Positions 1-9,106 of a DNA stretch of 64,000 nucleotides are shown here, one piece after another. The stretch lies in the NCBI GenBank assembly GCA_045616985.1, contig JAZLHU010000012.1, forward strand, positions 26,473 to 90,472. The letters run 5' to 3'. The notes under the pieces were generated by a model that searched no databases, was not told where the DNA came from, and was given only the letters and a program-made list of their open reading frames with translations. The position numbers and the translations under genes were made by a program. Origin of the DNA: RUG13409 sp045616985. GTDB taxonomy: Bacteria > Bacillota > Clostridia > Peptostreptococcales > Anaerovoracaceae. Position 1 is the first letter of the stretch. Every line of letters begins with the position of its first letter.

Positions 1-211
1 TCGTAAAACGAGTTTGCGCCAGGACATTGATTGTTCTGCAATATATTTCAACATCAGAACCAAATCTGCTCTGGTACTTCAGAAGTGCTTCTTCAAGCAA
101 AAGCTTGCCCCTGAGAGTTTCTTTAGTGGACTTTTTGTTTTCCTCGTATAAGCGTTCGATCTTATCGGACAGCATATCGATTGTTTCATTAGTAAGTTTG
201 TAAATTTCCAT
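1..211 (-). CDS. Partial CDS, N-terminal 70 codons, running off the left edge
   Basis: An open frame starts with ATG at 211, just after an in-frame stop, and stays open to base 1. The visible 70 residues are charged and helical, with no signal peptide or membrane segment. The pattern (a short KLTNETID start, then a LEEALLKYQ helix) resembles the soluble N-terminal extension that I recall on some clostridial dicarboxylate/cation symporters, and also histidine-kinase-like ATPase starts; this is a resemblance only. It lies 24 bases downstream of the aminopeptidase gene in the same direction, so the two are probably co-transcribed. No clear Shine-Dalgarno site precedes it. Function not assigned. 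Confidence 0.55.
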   Translation of the reverse strand, partial: MEIYKLTNETIDMLSDKIERLYEENKKSTKETLRGKLLLEEALLKYQSRFGSDVEIYCRTINVLAQTRFT

Positions 212-235
212 AGCAGCTTAATTTATTCAAAAAAA

Positions 236-1345
236 CTATTTTAAATTCTCCGGATTCAAACAGAATAATTCGGGTACGACAAATCTTCCGTCTTTTCTGA
301 CAAGAACATCGTCAAACCAGATTTCACCGCCGCCCCACTCCGGACGCTGGATCATAACAAGATCCCAATGAACCGCACTGTGATTTCCGTTAGGACAATC
401 TTCATAGCAGGCACCCGGCGTAAGATGAAACGAACCATCAATTTTTTCATCAAACAAAGTATCCTTCATAGGGCTGCTTACATACGGATTTACACCAATG
501 GCAAATTCTCCGAAATATCTTGCACCCTCATCAGTATCAAGCAGTTTATTGATCTTTTCATTATCATTGGCTGTTGCCTTGACAATCTTTCCGTTTTCAA
601 TTTCAAAACGAATATTTTCATATGTAAAGCCCATCTCAAGAGATTGGGTATTATATGAAATATACCCATTCATGGACTCTCTTACAGGGGCTGTATAAAC
701 CTCTCCGTCAGGAATATTGCATGTTCCGGCGCATTTAATTGCCGGAATATCTTTAATTGAAAATGTAAGGTCTGTTCCCGGGCCAAGCAATCTTACCTTA
801 TCCGTTCTGTTCATCAGTTCAACAAGCGGCGTCATGGCATCGTTCATTTTTTGATAATCCAGTGTACAAACATCAAAATAGAAATCCTCAAATGCCTCGA
901 TACTTTGATTTGCATTTTGTGCCATCGCATTATTAGGATACCTTAAAACGACCCATCTTGTATGATCGACCCTATATCTTAATGTGGGATCTGATGCTCT
1001 GCTCCAAAGCACCATTTTGTCATCGGGAACATCTGAAAGCTCCGCGGTGTTTTCGTTTCCTCTGATGGCAATGTAAGCGTCCATATCCATCATCTGAGCA
1101 AGCGTATGCTTATTCTGAAGTTCAAGCTGCTCTTCGCATGCGCCAAGCATCAAGGCCCTGTTAATCGAGCTGTCTCTGTATGTAACATAAGGATATGCTC
1201 CGACAGCATAGGTTTCTTTGATGATCTCTTTTATAAGAGGTCTTACCTCCATACCTTCAAAATCAATAAGTACCTTTTCGCCCTTCTGAAGCTTAACAGA
1301 GAAGTTTACCAAAAGCTTTGCCAGTTTGCTGATTCGTAAATCCAT
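236..1345 (-). CDS. M29-family metallo-aminopeptidase (thermophilic aminopeptidase/AmpS-like)
   Basis: This is a 369-residue cytoplasmic protein of the M29 leucyl aminopeptidase family, which removes N-terminal residues from peptides using a two-metal centre. The expected acidic and histidine ligands are visible: Glu215 in PDGEV, Glu280 in FGEFAIG, His307 in GSFHL, and His326 and Asp328 in VHWDL. Length fits the usual 370-410. There is no signal peptide. It starts at an ATG with a weak upstream GAGGTG-like site and follows trxB by 17 bases, so it is probably the tail of the efflux/SLH/trxB transcription unit. The family call is firm; peptide preference cannot be read. Confidence 0.93.
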   Translation of the reverse strand: MDLRISKLAKLLVNFSVKLQKGEKVLIDFEGMEVRPLIKEIIKETYAVGAYPYVTYRDSSINRALMLGACEEQLELQNKHTLAQMMDMDAYIAIRGNENTAELSDVPDDKMVLWSRASDPTLRYRVDHTRWVVLRYPNNAMAQNANQSIEAFEDFYFDVCTLDYQKMNDAMTPLVELMNRTDKVRLLGPGTDLTFSIKDIPAIKCAGTCNIPDGEVYTAPVRESMNGYISYNTQSLEMGFTYENIRFEIENGKIVKATANDNEKINKLLDTDEGARYFGEFAIGVNPYVSSPMKDTLFDEKIDGSFHLTPGACYEDCPNGNHSAVHWDLVMIQRPEWGGGEIWFDDVLVRKDGRFVVPELFCLNPENLK

Positions 1346-1362
1346 AATCTATCACCTCTGAT

Positions 1363-2289
1363 TTATTTTAAATTTTCAATATACTTTCCCGCATTAACCC
1401 CTGCAATTGCGCCATCTGAAACAGCGGTAACAACCTGCCTTAATGATTTTATTCTGCAATCACCGGCTGCAAATACACCCGGAAGCTCTGTCTCCATCTC
1501 TTCATTGGTTCTTATATAACCATTTTCAAGCCCTAACTGTTCTTCAAAAAGCTCGGTCGATGGCTTAAATCCGACAAAAACAAATACACCGAATTGATCT
1601 CCGTCGATTTTTGAAGCTTCGTGTGTCTTTACATTTTCAAGAACCATAGCCGTTAAATGATCTTCGCCTTCAAATTCTTTAACAACACTATCCCAGATGA
1701 ATTTGATTTTGGGGTTATTAAAGGCCTTTTCCTGAATTGATTTAGCAGCCCGAAGCTCGGATCTTCGGTGAACAATATTTACACTTGAAGCGAAATTAGT
1801 AAGATATATTGCCTCTTCAACAGCAGCATCTCCTCCTCCCACAACAAAAACAGGGAGTCCCTCAAAAAAAGCACCGTCGCAGGTTGCGCAGTATGAAATG
1901 CCTCTGCCGACTAATTTTTCCTCACCCTTGCAGCCGATCTTTGCGGGATTTGCTCCTGTAGCTATTATTACGGTTTTTGAATAAAAATCAGTACCAAAAG
2001 TAAACACTCCTTTAGGCTGAGATGTCAGATCGACAGAAATAACCTGATCATTAATAAATTCAGCACCGAATTTTTTAGCCTGAAGCTCCATTCTTGATAC
2101 AAGGCTCATACCTGATTCAACAGCTTCGCAGCCCGGATAATTCTCTATCTCGGCAGTTGAAGAAATCTGACCTCCGGATGTTCCCTGCTCTATTACAAGG
2201 GTTTTAAGCTTTGCTCTGCCCGCATAAATTGCAGCAGCAAGCCCTGCCGGGCCCGAACCGATAATTATTACATCATAAGGCTGCTTCAT
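1363..2289 (-). CDS. trxB: Thioredoxin reductase (NADPH)
   Basis: The 308-residue flavoprotein moves electrons from NADPH through FAD to thioredoxin. The FAD-binding GSGPAG motif is at residues 11-16, the redox-active CATC disulfide at 134-137, the second nucleotide fold at GGGDAA (151-156), and the HRR motif (174-176) typical of NADPH binding. The C-terminal GVFAAGD motif completes the second FAD contact. Length is standard for the low-molecular-weight class. It sits 27 bases after the SLH protein gene and 17 before the aminopeptidase. No thioredoxin gene lies beside it. In anaerobes this enzyme also supports peroxidases and ribonucleotide reductase, but the partner here is not visible. Confidence 0.95.
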   Translation of the reverse strand: MKQPYDVIIIGSGPAGLAAAIYAGRAKLKTLVIEQGTSGGQISSTAEIENYPGCEAVESGMSLVSRMELQAKKFGAEFINDQVISVDLTSQPKGVFTFGTDFYSKTVIIATGANPAKIGCKGEEKLVGRGISYCATCDGAFFEGLPVFVVGGGDAAVEEAIYLTNFASSVNIVHRRSELRAAKSIQEKAFNNPKIKFIWDSVVKEFEGEDHLTAMVLENVKTHEASKIDGDQFGVFVFVGFKPSTELFEEQLGLENGYIRTNEEMETELPGVFAAGDCRIKSLRQVVTAVSDGAIAGVNAGKYIENLK

Positions 2290-2316
2290 GGTGTTTTACC
2301 TCTTTTAAAGCATTAT

Positions 2317-4263
2317 TTAATAATAGTATTCGATCACGAACACGCTGGATTCCGTGCCGTACAGTTTAAATGTTCTTCCGTATACCAATGCATCCTCAAG
2401 ACTTGTCCACTGATTTGTATCAGTATTAATGCAGGAAACTTCAGAATTGATGCCGTATGTTGCTCTGCTTGTATAAACCAATTTGGAATCAACGAAAGCA
2501 TCCTTTTCAACGCTCCCGAACGAACTGAGCTTCCTTGCGTTTGTAAGAAGCTTTCCGTTATTGCTTACAACAACATACCCTCTGAAGCCTTCCTCATGAA
2601 GGCTTGTTTCCATAGAAAGTCCCTGAGGATATTTTGTGCCTCTTATGTTCATATAATATTCTTTTGAATCAAATTCGTCATAGGACGGTTCAGCAGAAAC
2701 TTCGGCAATACCTGCGATCAGGTTTCCGCCATAAGCATCGTATGCAGCAATTATATCGATCTCGCCGTTTGCGTTTTCTCTTGCATAAATAATGCTGTTT
2801 ACTCCTAAATTATCAAGTCCGACCTGCTCGCCGTTTAAAAATACCAAAGGATTTGCTGCGATTTTTTTGCTGCCGAGCTTATTTTGTTCAAGCCTTAATG
2901 TTCCGCCTGCATTTTCTTTAAACTCAGCAAATTTAACACCATTGGAATTTGCCGATGAAATCCTGACTGTCTTTCCATTAAGTCGCTCGTTATTTACAGG
3001 GATATTCAAATCCATAACGGTATTTCCGCAAATCAAATCTGCGTTACCCATGTTATCAACAACAAATACGCCGTTATTCTGAGCGCCGGAATAGCTTCCG
3101 CTGCCAACAGCCGCAATATCCCCGTTTGCCGTAAGATAAAGACTGACGGATTGACCGGGCTTATACTTTGAAATGCTTGCCATTGCACTCGGAAGAACAT
3201 CAAAGCTTATGCCCTCACTTCCGCTTCCTAAAGCAACGATCGTGCTTGGCGAGCTTGGCGAGCCTTCACAACTCTGATAATAAACAACGATCTTTGTGTC
3301 GCATACCGTCATCTTATTATCCGAAACGTTGTACGTAACGATATCATTCTTCTTAAGCTTGTCCGCCGTAATCTTACAGCCGTTCTTGTAAATTGAATAA
3401 TCCGTCCTTCCTGCAAGCGCAGTAAGAGCCGAAGCGTCTCCGGAGCTGCCTATAACAACTGCGGTTTCGTGCAAGCTGTTTACGGCACCGACAGGAATAA
3501 ATCCTGCAGCCTTACCGGATCTGTAAAGAACATATCCGGCCTTACCGACAAGTGAAGAATTTTCAAGAGGCCGCAATGTCGGAACCGATCCAAGTTCACT
3601 GACAATAATTTTATTGTTGGCAGCATCAACCGATTTCAAAACAACCTTACCTGAAACAGAGAATGCTGATTTATCAGACTTTCCGGCAGCCATCATTGAG
3701 TTTACAAACAGCTTTGCCGCTTCTCCCCGCTTAATATTACCGCTTACGGAGGAATATGAAATATTGTCAAGCACTCCGATGGATTTTGCAACATTTTCCT
3801 GCCCGTAAGGCCATACACCGCCGATCTCATCGTCGGTGTATCCGATAAGTCTTAAAAGGATCGTAACCGCCTCAGCAAGCGAAATGTCCTTATCGGGAGC
3901 AAAGCTGCCGCTTGGAAGTCCATAAATGATTCCCATCTTTGCTGCAGTATTTATATACTTAAAGCCCCAGTGAGATGAAGTTACATCGGGGAATATGGTA
4001 ATGTTGGAATACTTTGATAAATCAAGCTCAGAGCTCATGGCAAGAATAGCCATTTTTGTAAACTCAGCTCTGGTTAAAGTTTTTTCGGGAAGAAATTTTC
4101 CCTCTCCCGTTCCTTGAATAGCACCCATCATACGAAGCACCTCAACCGCATTCTCAACGCTCGGGTCTGTAATGTCATCAAAGGCCGAAGCTGCATATGT
4201 TGGGGTTACAAGTGCAACAGCAAAGGATAAAACCAATAAACATATAATTAAACGATTTTTCAT
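2317..4263 (-). CDS. Secreted surface protein with three N-terminal SLH domains
   Basis: The 648-residue product begins with a clear signal peptide (KNR, then a hydrophobic core, cleavage near TYAASA, about residue 24-26). Three SLH domains follow at about residues 26-205, with FDDI and FPDVTSSHWG starts and a LTRAEF motif; these bind pyruvylated secondary cell-wall polymer in other Firmicutes. The remaining 440 residues are beta-rich with repeated short strands and no domain I recognise. The start ATG is preceded by AGGAG lying in the end of the permease gene, only 9 bases away, so it belongs to the efflux operon. It may be a wall-anchored partner of that exporter or simply co-expressed. Confidence 0.88.
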   Translation of the reverse strand: MKNRLIICLLVLSFAVALVTPTYAASAFDDITDPSVENAVEVLRMMGAIQGTGEGKFLPEKTLTRAEFTKMAILAMSSELDLSKYSNITIFPDVTSSHWGFKYINTAAKMGIIYGLPSGSFAPDKDISLAEAVTILLRLIGYTDDEIGGVWPYGQENVAKSIGVLDNISYSSVSGNIKRGEAAKLFVNSMMAAGKSDKSAFSVSGKVVLKSVDAANNKIIVSELGSVPTLRPLENSSLVGKAGYVLYRSGKAAGFIPVGAVNSLHETAVVIGSSGDASALTALAGRTDYSIYKNGCKITADKLKKNDIVTYNVSDNKMTVCDTKIVVYYQSCEGSPSSPSTIVALGSGSEGISFDVLPSAMASISKYKPGQSVSLYLTANGDIAAVGSGSYSGAQNNGVFVVDNMGNADLICGNTVMDLNIPVNNERLNGKTVRISSANSNGVKFAEFKENAGGTLRLEQNKLGSKKIAANPLVFLNGEQVGLDNLGVNSIIYARENANGEIDIIAAYDAYGGNLIAGIAEVSAEPSYDEFDSKEYYMNIRGTKYPQGLSMETSLHEEGFRGYVVVSNNGKLLTNARKLSSFGSVEKDAFVDSKLVYTSRATYGINSEVSCINTDTNQWTSLEDALVYGRTFKLYGTESSVFVIEYYY

Positions 4264-4272
4264 TAAACACTC

Positions 4273-5532
4273 CTATTCTGCTCTTAAAGCTTCAACAGGC
4301 TGAAGTCTGGACGCTCTTATTGCGGGATAACTTCCGAAAAGAAGTCCTAAAAATACAGAGAATGCAAAGGTCGCAAAGGTTACCCAGATAGGCGGATAAA
4401 TTGACATTTGCAAAATCAGTTTTCCCAAAATTCTGCTTGCGGCATAACCGATAATTATTCCGATTACTCCGCCTATTCCGCAAAGCATTCCCGCTTCGGT
4501 CAGAAACTGCATAATAATTCCGGATTTTCTGGCACCGATCGCTCTTCTGATACCTATTTCTCTTGTTCTTTCGGTAACGGTTACAAGCATGATATTCATT
4601 ATGCCTATACCACCTACAAGAAGAGAAATAGCAGCTATACCGCCGGCAATAAGACCGATCGAAGAAATATATTCGTTTTCATTTTCAGCCCAGGAGCTTT
4701 CGGAGTAAACATTGTAGTTTCCGACCATTGGATCAACAGCACCTTTAAGGTATCCGCTGATATAAGACATTGTTTCTTTCAAAGTAGAAGAATCCTTTCC
4801 CTTAACTATGTATTCCGAAATCTGCTGTCCGCCCAATACTCTTGTCGCAGTATATGGGATCATAATGAAATTATCCATATTGCTGTTCATCGAGCCTTTG
4901 TTTTCACCGCTTTGGCGGGATGCATAAACGCCTATCACCTCAAAGTTATTTCCGTTAAGCTGCATTGTTTTCCCTATAGGGTTAACACTGCCGAAAAAGC
5001 TTTTAACGGCATCGGCGCCAAGAACGCAAACCTGATTGTATTTTTCAATATCCAGATAAGCCAGATCTCTTCCCTTTGCAATAACCAGGTTATTGCATGC
5101 GGCATATTGATCGCCTCCGTAATACAGACTTGGCGGAGCACTGATAAGATTCCAGTCGTCATCATATTTGTACTCCATGTTTGCACTGGACTTGGTTCCG
5201 TACACAATTGTAGCATTTGCATATCCATTCGGAGTGATCCCGATAACATAATCGGGAATTGATTTGCAATAATTGTACAGTCCGGAATAATAATCCTTTG
5301 TAATCGGATTTCCTTCATCATCGTACATCCAGCTGTATACTCCGACAGTAATTCTGTTGCTCCCCATGGCAGAATACATTTCTTTTGTGTATGCCTTCAT
5401 TCCTTCCATGATGGAAACTATGGTCATTACAGCGGCAATGCCGATAAATATAGACAGGATAGTAAGTATAGAACGACCCTTTTTACCTTTTATAGAGCGC
5501 CAGGCGAATTTAACGGTTTGAATAAAATCCAT
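4273..5532 (-). CDS. MacB-type ABC transporter permease (FtsX/MacB_PCD)
   Basis: This membrane subunit has one N-terminal transmembrane helix (about residues 20-42, ILTILSIFIGIAAVM), a large extracytoplasmic MacB periplasmic-core domain (about 45-280), and three C-terminal helices with the family's RTREIGIRRAIGA coupling loop. It works with the adjacent ATPase and adaptor in mechanotransmission-type export of peptides, antibiotics or envelope proteins. I place the start at ATG 5532 because it overlaps the ATPase stop as TAATG and has GGAGGT nine bases upstream; an upstream TTG at 5538 is less likely. Length (419 residues) matches the family. Substrate is unknown. Confidence 0.92.
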   Translation of the reverse strand: MDFIQTVKFAWRSIKGKKGRSILTILSIFIGIAAVMTIVSIMEGMKAYTKEMYSAMGSNRITVGVYSWMYDDEGNPITKDYYSGLYNYCKSIPDYVIGITPNGYANATIVYGTKSSANMEYKYDDDWNLISAPPSLYYGGDQYAACNNLVIAKGRDLAYLDIEKYNQVCVLGADAVKSFFGSVNPIGKTMQLNGNNFEVIGVYASRQSGENKGSMNSNMDNFIMIPYTATRVLGGQQISEYIVKGKDSSTLKETMSYISGYLKGAVDPMVGNYNVYSESSWAENENEYISSIGLIAGGIAAISLLVGGIGIMNIMLVTVTERTREIGIRRAIGARKSGIIMQFLTEAGMLCGIGGVIGIIIGYAASRILGKLILQMSIYPPIWVTFATFAFSVFLGLLFGSYPAIRASRLQPVEALRAE

Positions 5533-6230
5533 TACCAATCCACCTCCCTCTTTGCATCTTCAATTATCTTACCGTCCTTAATTCTTACAATACGCTTTGC
5601 TGTTTCGGCAATTGAATTATCGTGAGTAATAAGAATAATTGTTGTACCGGATCTGTTAAGCTGCTGAAGAAAAACAAGAATATCCTTTCCCGTTTTTGAA
5701 TCCAGCGCCCCGGTAGGCTCATCAGCCATTACTATATTCGGATTTGTTGCAATAGCTCTGGCAATTGCAACACGCTGCTGCTGTCCTCCGGACATCTGAC
5801 TTGGTTTATGATTTTCTCTTCCCTCAAGTCCCATCTTTTTTAAGGCTTCCAACGCCATCTCTTTTCGCTTTGATGGTCCTATTCCCTGATAAATCAAGGG
5901 CAGCTCCACATTTTCCAAAACAGTAAGAGACTGAACAAGATTATACTGCTGGAAGATAAATCCTATTTCTTTATTACGTATTCTTGAAAGCTCGGCATCT
6001 GAAAGGTCTTTAACATTCACACCGTTCAGGTGATACTCACCTCTGGTCGGAATATCAAGACACCCAAGAACATTCATCATTGTCGATTTTCCGCTCCCGG
6101 ATTGACCGACAATTGCAACAAACTCGCCCTTGTCAATTTCCAAGGAGACACCATCAAGGGCTCTGACCTCACTTTCAAGACCTTCTGCATATATTTTATA
6201 CACAGAGTCTATTTGAATAAGCTTAGCCAT
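5532..6230 (-). CDS. ABC transporter ATP-binding protein, MacB/LolD type
   Basis: The 232-residue cytoplasmic ATPase powers the MacB-like permease encoded just downstream. Walker A is at residues 42-49 (GQSGSGKS), the Q-loop at FIFQQYN (about 91-97), the signature MSGGQQQRV at 146-154, and Walker B with its catalytic glutamate at IVMADE (about 166-171), followed by the D-loop and H-loop (LITHD). It follows the adaptor gene by 3 bases and its stop overlaps the permease start, so the three proteins are translationally coupled. Length and sequence fit the LolD/MacB/BceA group; the adaptor next door argues for a MacB-type rather than a BceA-type system. Confidence 0.95.
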   Translation of the reverse strand: MAKLIQIDSVYKIYAEGLESEVRALDGVSLEIDKGEFVAIVGQSGSGKSTMMNVLGCLDIPTRGEYHLNGVNVKDLSDAELSRIRNKEIGFIFQQYNLVQSLTVLENVELPLIYQGIGPSKRKEMALEALKKMGLEGRENHKPSQMSGGQQQRVAIARAIATNPNIVMADEPTGALDSKTGKDILVFLQQLNRSGTTIILITHDNSIAETAKRIVRIKDGKIIEDAKREVDW

Positions 6231-6233
6231 TTT

Positions 6234-7808
6234 TTAACCCCAATACTGATCGGAAATAAATTGTGTAAATACCTCATCACCTTCGTTTACGCCGGACTTA
6301 ATTTCAACATTTGAATTGTCGCTGATTCCGAGTTCGACCAAAACAGGCGTAAATCCGTCAGGTATTTCTTCGTCCTGATACATAAGCGTAACTGCGAGTG
6401 ACGGATCGGCATCTCTTACATAAAGAATGCTTGCCTCAGATCCGTCCTCAAGAACTGTATTTCTTACAGCCTGAAGCGGAACGATAAGACAATTATCGCT
6501 CTGACTTGCCGTTATCTGATAATTTATATAACTGTTGACCTGGATTCTGCCGTCGTAGTTATCTGCAATAATCGTAATAGGATAGGTTGCAACTCCGTTA
6601 TTGATGGTTGAAGACCAGCTAACGCTGTCAACCATTCCAAATGCCGGCTGTCCCCACTGATCGAGCTGAACATTCATACCCGGCTTAACAAAGCTGATGT
6701 TTCTTTCATCCACCGTTCCGCCGATTTCTATCTGCGTTGTATCGGATACGGTACAAAGAACTGAATTTTCAGCAACTTCTGCACCCGGATACAAAGCAAG
6801 ACCTATAACCCTGCCGTCAATAGGAGCAAATGCCGTACAATTATCAAAGTTCTCCCTGGCTTTATCCAAAGATTTTTTTGCCTCTTCTATTTGCTTTTGA
6901 AGGTTAAAAATTTCATTATCCGAACTGTCAGCATTAATCGTAACCAAAACCTGTCCTTCATTTACTTCAAGATAATCAAGGAGCTTTGAAGAAATAACGG
7001 TGCCGTTTACAGAGGAAGTCAGATCGCTTATTCTGTTGTATTCAAGTGCGGAATTTTCGTACGGAAAAACTCTTTCGCCGTTAAAATCAACGCTGGCAGA
7101 AGCGATCATGCCGGCAGTAAGTACACCTTCGTTTTGAAGGGAAACTTCAATTGAGAAAAGTTTAGATCCTTCCTTGGTAATTCTGCTGACCATGTTTACT
7201 GCTTCTACCCTGCCGGCAACAACAGACATCAATGAAGGAATTGAAACATCAACGCTCTGGCCAACGTAAAAGGCATCTTTATATGCATAGCTGTAGTATG
7301 CGGTAAGCCTCATGGTCCTGTCATCAATGAGTGTAGCAAGCTTGCTGCCCTTAATTACTTCATCACCGGGGTTAAGATTTACAACATCAATGATTTTCCC
7401 GGAATACTTCGGCTTTAGATTAAGTCCGTCCATATCCCTGTATAATGCTGCCAATTGTTTTTGATAGCCCTCGTAATTGCTTTCAGCATTCTCAAGCATG
7501 CTTTTGGCACCGGGAGAATTGATAGTAAACAAAGGGTCCCCTGTCATTACTTCCTGTCCTTCGCTTACAAATACCTCTTCAACCGTACCGGATGTTGCAA
7601 GTGTAAGAGTTTTGGTGTTCTTTGTTTTAGTAATACCGCTTCCCTCAACTATAGAAGTAATGGAACCGTACGAAACAAAGCTTGTCATGATGTCTTTTCC
7701 TCCGCCGCCTTTTTTCAGGAACTTCGGAAGAAAAACAATAAGCAGTGCAATTACCAGAACAATTGCAGCAATAATAATGATTTTCTTTTTGTCTACGGGT
7801 TTTACCAT
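6234..7808 (-). CDS. Efflux adaptor (HlyD/MacA-like membrane fusion protein)
   Basis: The 524-residue protein has an N-terminal membrane anchor at about residues 9-28, then lipoyl/barrel-sandwich halves (GTVEEVFVSEGQEV, about 70-85, and GRVIGLALYPGAEV further on), a short coiled-coil region with an EEAKKSLDKARENF helix, and beta-barrel plus membrane-proximal parts to the C terminus. This is the order expected of MacA-like adaptors. It is longer than the usual 380-450 because two sandwich/barrel segments seem to be present. It is the first gene of the efflux operon, with GGAGG ten bases before the ATG. In a Gram-positive cell it would act at the outer face of the membrane. Confidence 0.9.
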   Translation of the reverse strand: MVKPVDKKKIIIIAAIVLVIALLIVFLPKFLKKGGGGKDIMTSFVSYGSITSIVEGSGITKTKNTKTLTLATSGTVEEVFVSEGQEVMTGDPLFTINSPGAKSMLENAESNYEGYQKQLAALYRDMDGLNLKPKYSGKIIDVVNLNPGDEVIKGSKLATLIDDRTMRLTAYYSYAYKDAFYVGQSVDVSIPSLMSVVAGRVEAVNMVSRITKEGSKLFSIEVSLQNEGVLTAGMIASASVDFNGERVFPYENSALEYNRISDLTSSVNGTVISSKLLDYLEVNEGQVLVTINADSSDNEIFNLQKQIEEAKKSLDKARENFDNCTAFAPIDGRVIGLALYPGAEVAENSVLCTVSDTTQIEIGGTVDERNISFVKPGMNVQLDQWGQPAFGMVDSVSWSSTINNGVATYPITIIADNYDGRIQVNSYINYQITASQSDNCLIVPLQAVRNTVLEDGSEASILYVRDADPSLAVTLMYQDEEIPDGFTPVLVELGISDNSNVEIKSGVNEGDEVFTQFISDQYWG

Positions 7809-7842
7809 CCCAATGAAACCTCCTTTTAATCTATACTATTAT

Positions 7843-7870
7843 ATAATACCACAATATATAGACGATGTAA
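7843..7870 (-). promoter_or_regulatory. Putative promoter of the efflux operon
   Basis: Reading the minus strand, a -35-like TTACAT (7865-7870) is followed 16 bases later by TATTAT (7843-7848), about 35 bases before the adaptor ATG. The match is moderate; an overlapping TATAAT register also exists, so the exact -10 is uncertain. Confidence 0.45.
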
Positions 7871-7940
7871 CCCCCTGCTGATTACAAAATGTAGCTTTTT
7901 TTGTCGATTTCGCTCCGGATGCAAACTGTATTTCGGCAAT

Positions 7941-7980
7941 AAAAACCCCCTTTCATCAGAGTTTTATCTAACGAAAGGGG
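7941..7980 (-). terminator. Rho-independent terminator after tsf
   Basis: An 8-bp perfect stem (GAAAGGGG at 7973-7980 pairing with CCCCTTTC at 7947-7954) is followed on the minus strand by a run of T after one further G (7941-7945). It lies 20 bases past the tsf stop and separates rpsB-tsf from the efflux operon. Confidence 0.85.
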
Positions 7981-8000
7981 TTCACATCGATCGGATGGTT

Positions 8001-9095
8001 TTATACGTTCATCTGCTTCGCAACCTCTTCAGCAAAGTTTTCTTCCTTCTTTTCGATTCCTTCGCCTACCTCGAAACGAACAACCTTAACAAGTGAAAGC
8101 TCCTTATTTACGGAAGCAAGGTACTGGGAAACTGTCTGCTTGCCATCTTCTGCTCTTACATATGTCTGGTCGAGAAGACAGATTTCCTTGAGCTGCTTGG
8201 CAATACGACCTTCGATCATCCCTGCAAAAATCTTGTTGTCAACGATAGCATCTCTTGCAGCAAGCGAAAGCTGAGCAAGCTTTGCCTTAGCATCTTCTGA
8301 AAGGAAGTTCGGAAGGAAGTTGAAGTTGAACTTGCTGTCCGCTTTCTTTTCCTCAAGAACAGCAACGTCCTCAGCGCCCCAGACACCTGCAACCGCCTTG
8401 TTTAAAAGGTCGTTGAGCATTGGCTTAGGAAGAGAGAACGGGTCGTTCAACGAGCTTTCAACTGTGATAGCTCTCATCTTTTCAAGCTCTTCAGCAGAAA
8501 TTTCATTTCTGTTTACATACTGCGGATTCATTGCGGCAACCTGCATTGCTACATTTACAAGAGCTGCCTTTGCAGCATCGGATGTATCTCCGCTCCCTGC
8601 AACTACAACGCCGATTCTTCCGCCGCCATGGATATATGTTGCAAGAAGCTCTCCGGATACCTTTTCAATTCTTCTGATAGAAAGATTTTCTCCGATCTTG
8701 GCAATCCTTGCCGTAAGTGCATCATTAACTGTTGCGCCTTCAAAGCTGAGTGCCTTGAATGCTTCCATATCACTGCTTTCTGCCGTAAGGGCAAGCTCAG
8801 CCATATCTTCAACAAAAGCTACAAACTCAGGATTCTTGGAAACGAAATCTGTTTCAGAGTTGACTTCTACTAATGCAGCAGTCTTCTGATCTTCGGATAA
8901 AGCAATTCTGACAAGTCCTTCGGCTGCGATTCTGCCGGCCTTCTTTGCTGCCTTTGCAAATCCTTTTTCTTTGAGGTAATCCATGGCCTTAGCCATATCG
9001 CCGTCGCATTCTACAAGAGCCTTCTTGCAGTCCATCATTCCGGCACCGGATTGTTCACGAAGTTCCTTAACCTGCTGTGCTGTAATGTTAGCCAT
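8001..9095 (-). CDS. tsf: Elongation factor Ts
   Basis: EF-Ts recycles EF-Tu by releasing GDP. The N-terminal UBA-like domain (VKELREQSGAGMMDCKKAL, about residues 9-27) and the core TDFVSKNPEF motif (82-91) that contacts EF-Tu are present, as is the second core subdomain ending near residue 345. At 364 residues it is longer than the usual 280-310; the excess lies at about 213-290, between two helices of the C-terminal core, and includes a SLNDPFSLPKP start. The insert is in frame and not repetitive. The gene follows rpsB by 11 bases, the common order, and ends at a terminator. Confidence 0.97.
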   Translation of the reverse strand: MANITAQQVKELREQSGAGMMDCKKALVECDGDMAKAMDYLKEKGFAKAAKKAGRIAAEGLVRIALSEDQKTAALVEVNSETDFVSKNPEFVAFVEDMAELALTAESSDMEAFKALSFEGATVNDALTARIAKIGENLSIRRIEKVSGELLATYIHGGGRIGVVVAGSGDTSDAAKAALVNVAMQVAAMNPQYVNRNEISAEELEKMRAITVESSLNDPFSLPKPMLNDLLNKAVAGVWGAEDVAVLEEKKADSKFNFNFLPNFLSEDAKAKLAQLSLAARDAIVDNKIFAGMIEGRIAKQLKEICLLDQTYVRAEDGKQTVSQYLASVNKELSLVKVVRFEVGEGIEKKEENFAEEVAKQMNV

Positions 9096-9106
9096 TGTAT
9101 TCTCCT

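Noticed and set aside
4408..5262. 284-codon plus-strand frame opposite the MacB-like permease
   Set aside because: The permease on the minus strand has clear family motifs; the plus frame is Cys/His-rich nonsense without a start signal.
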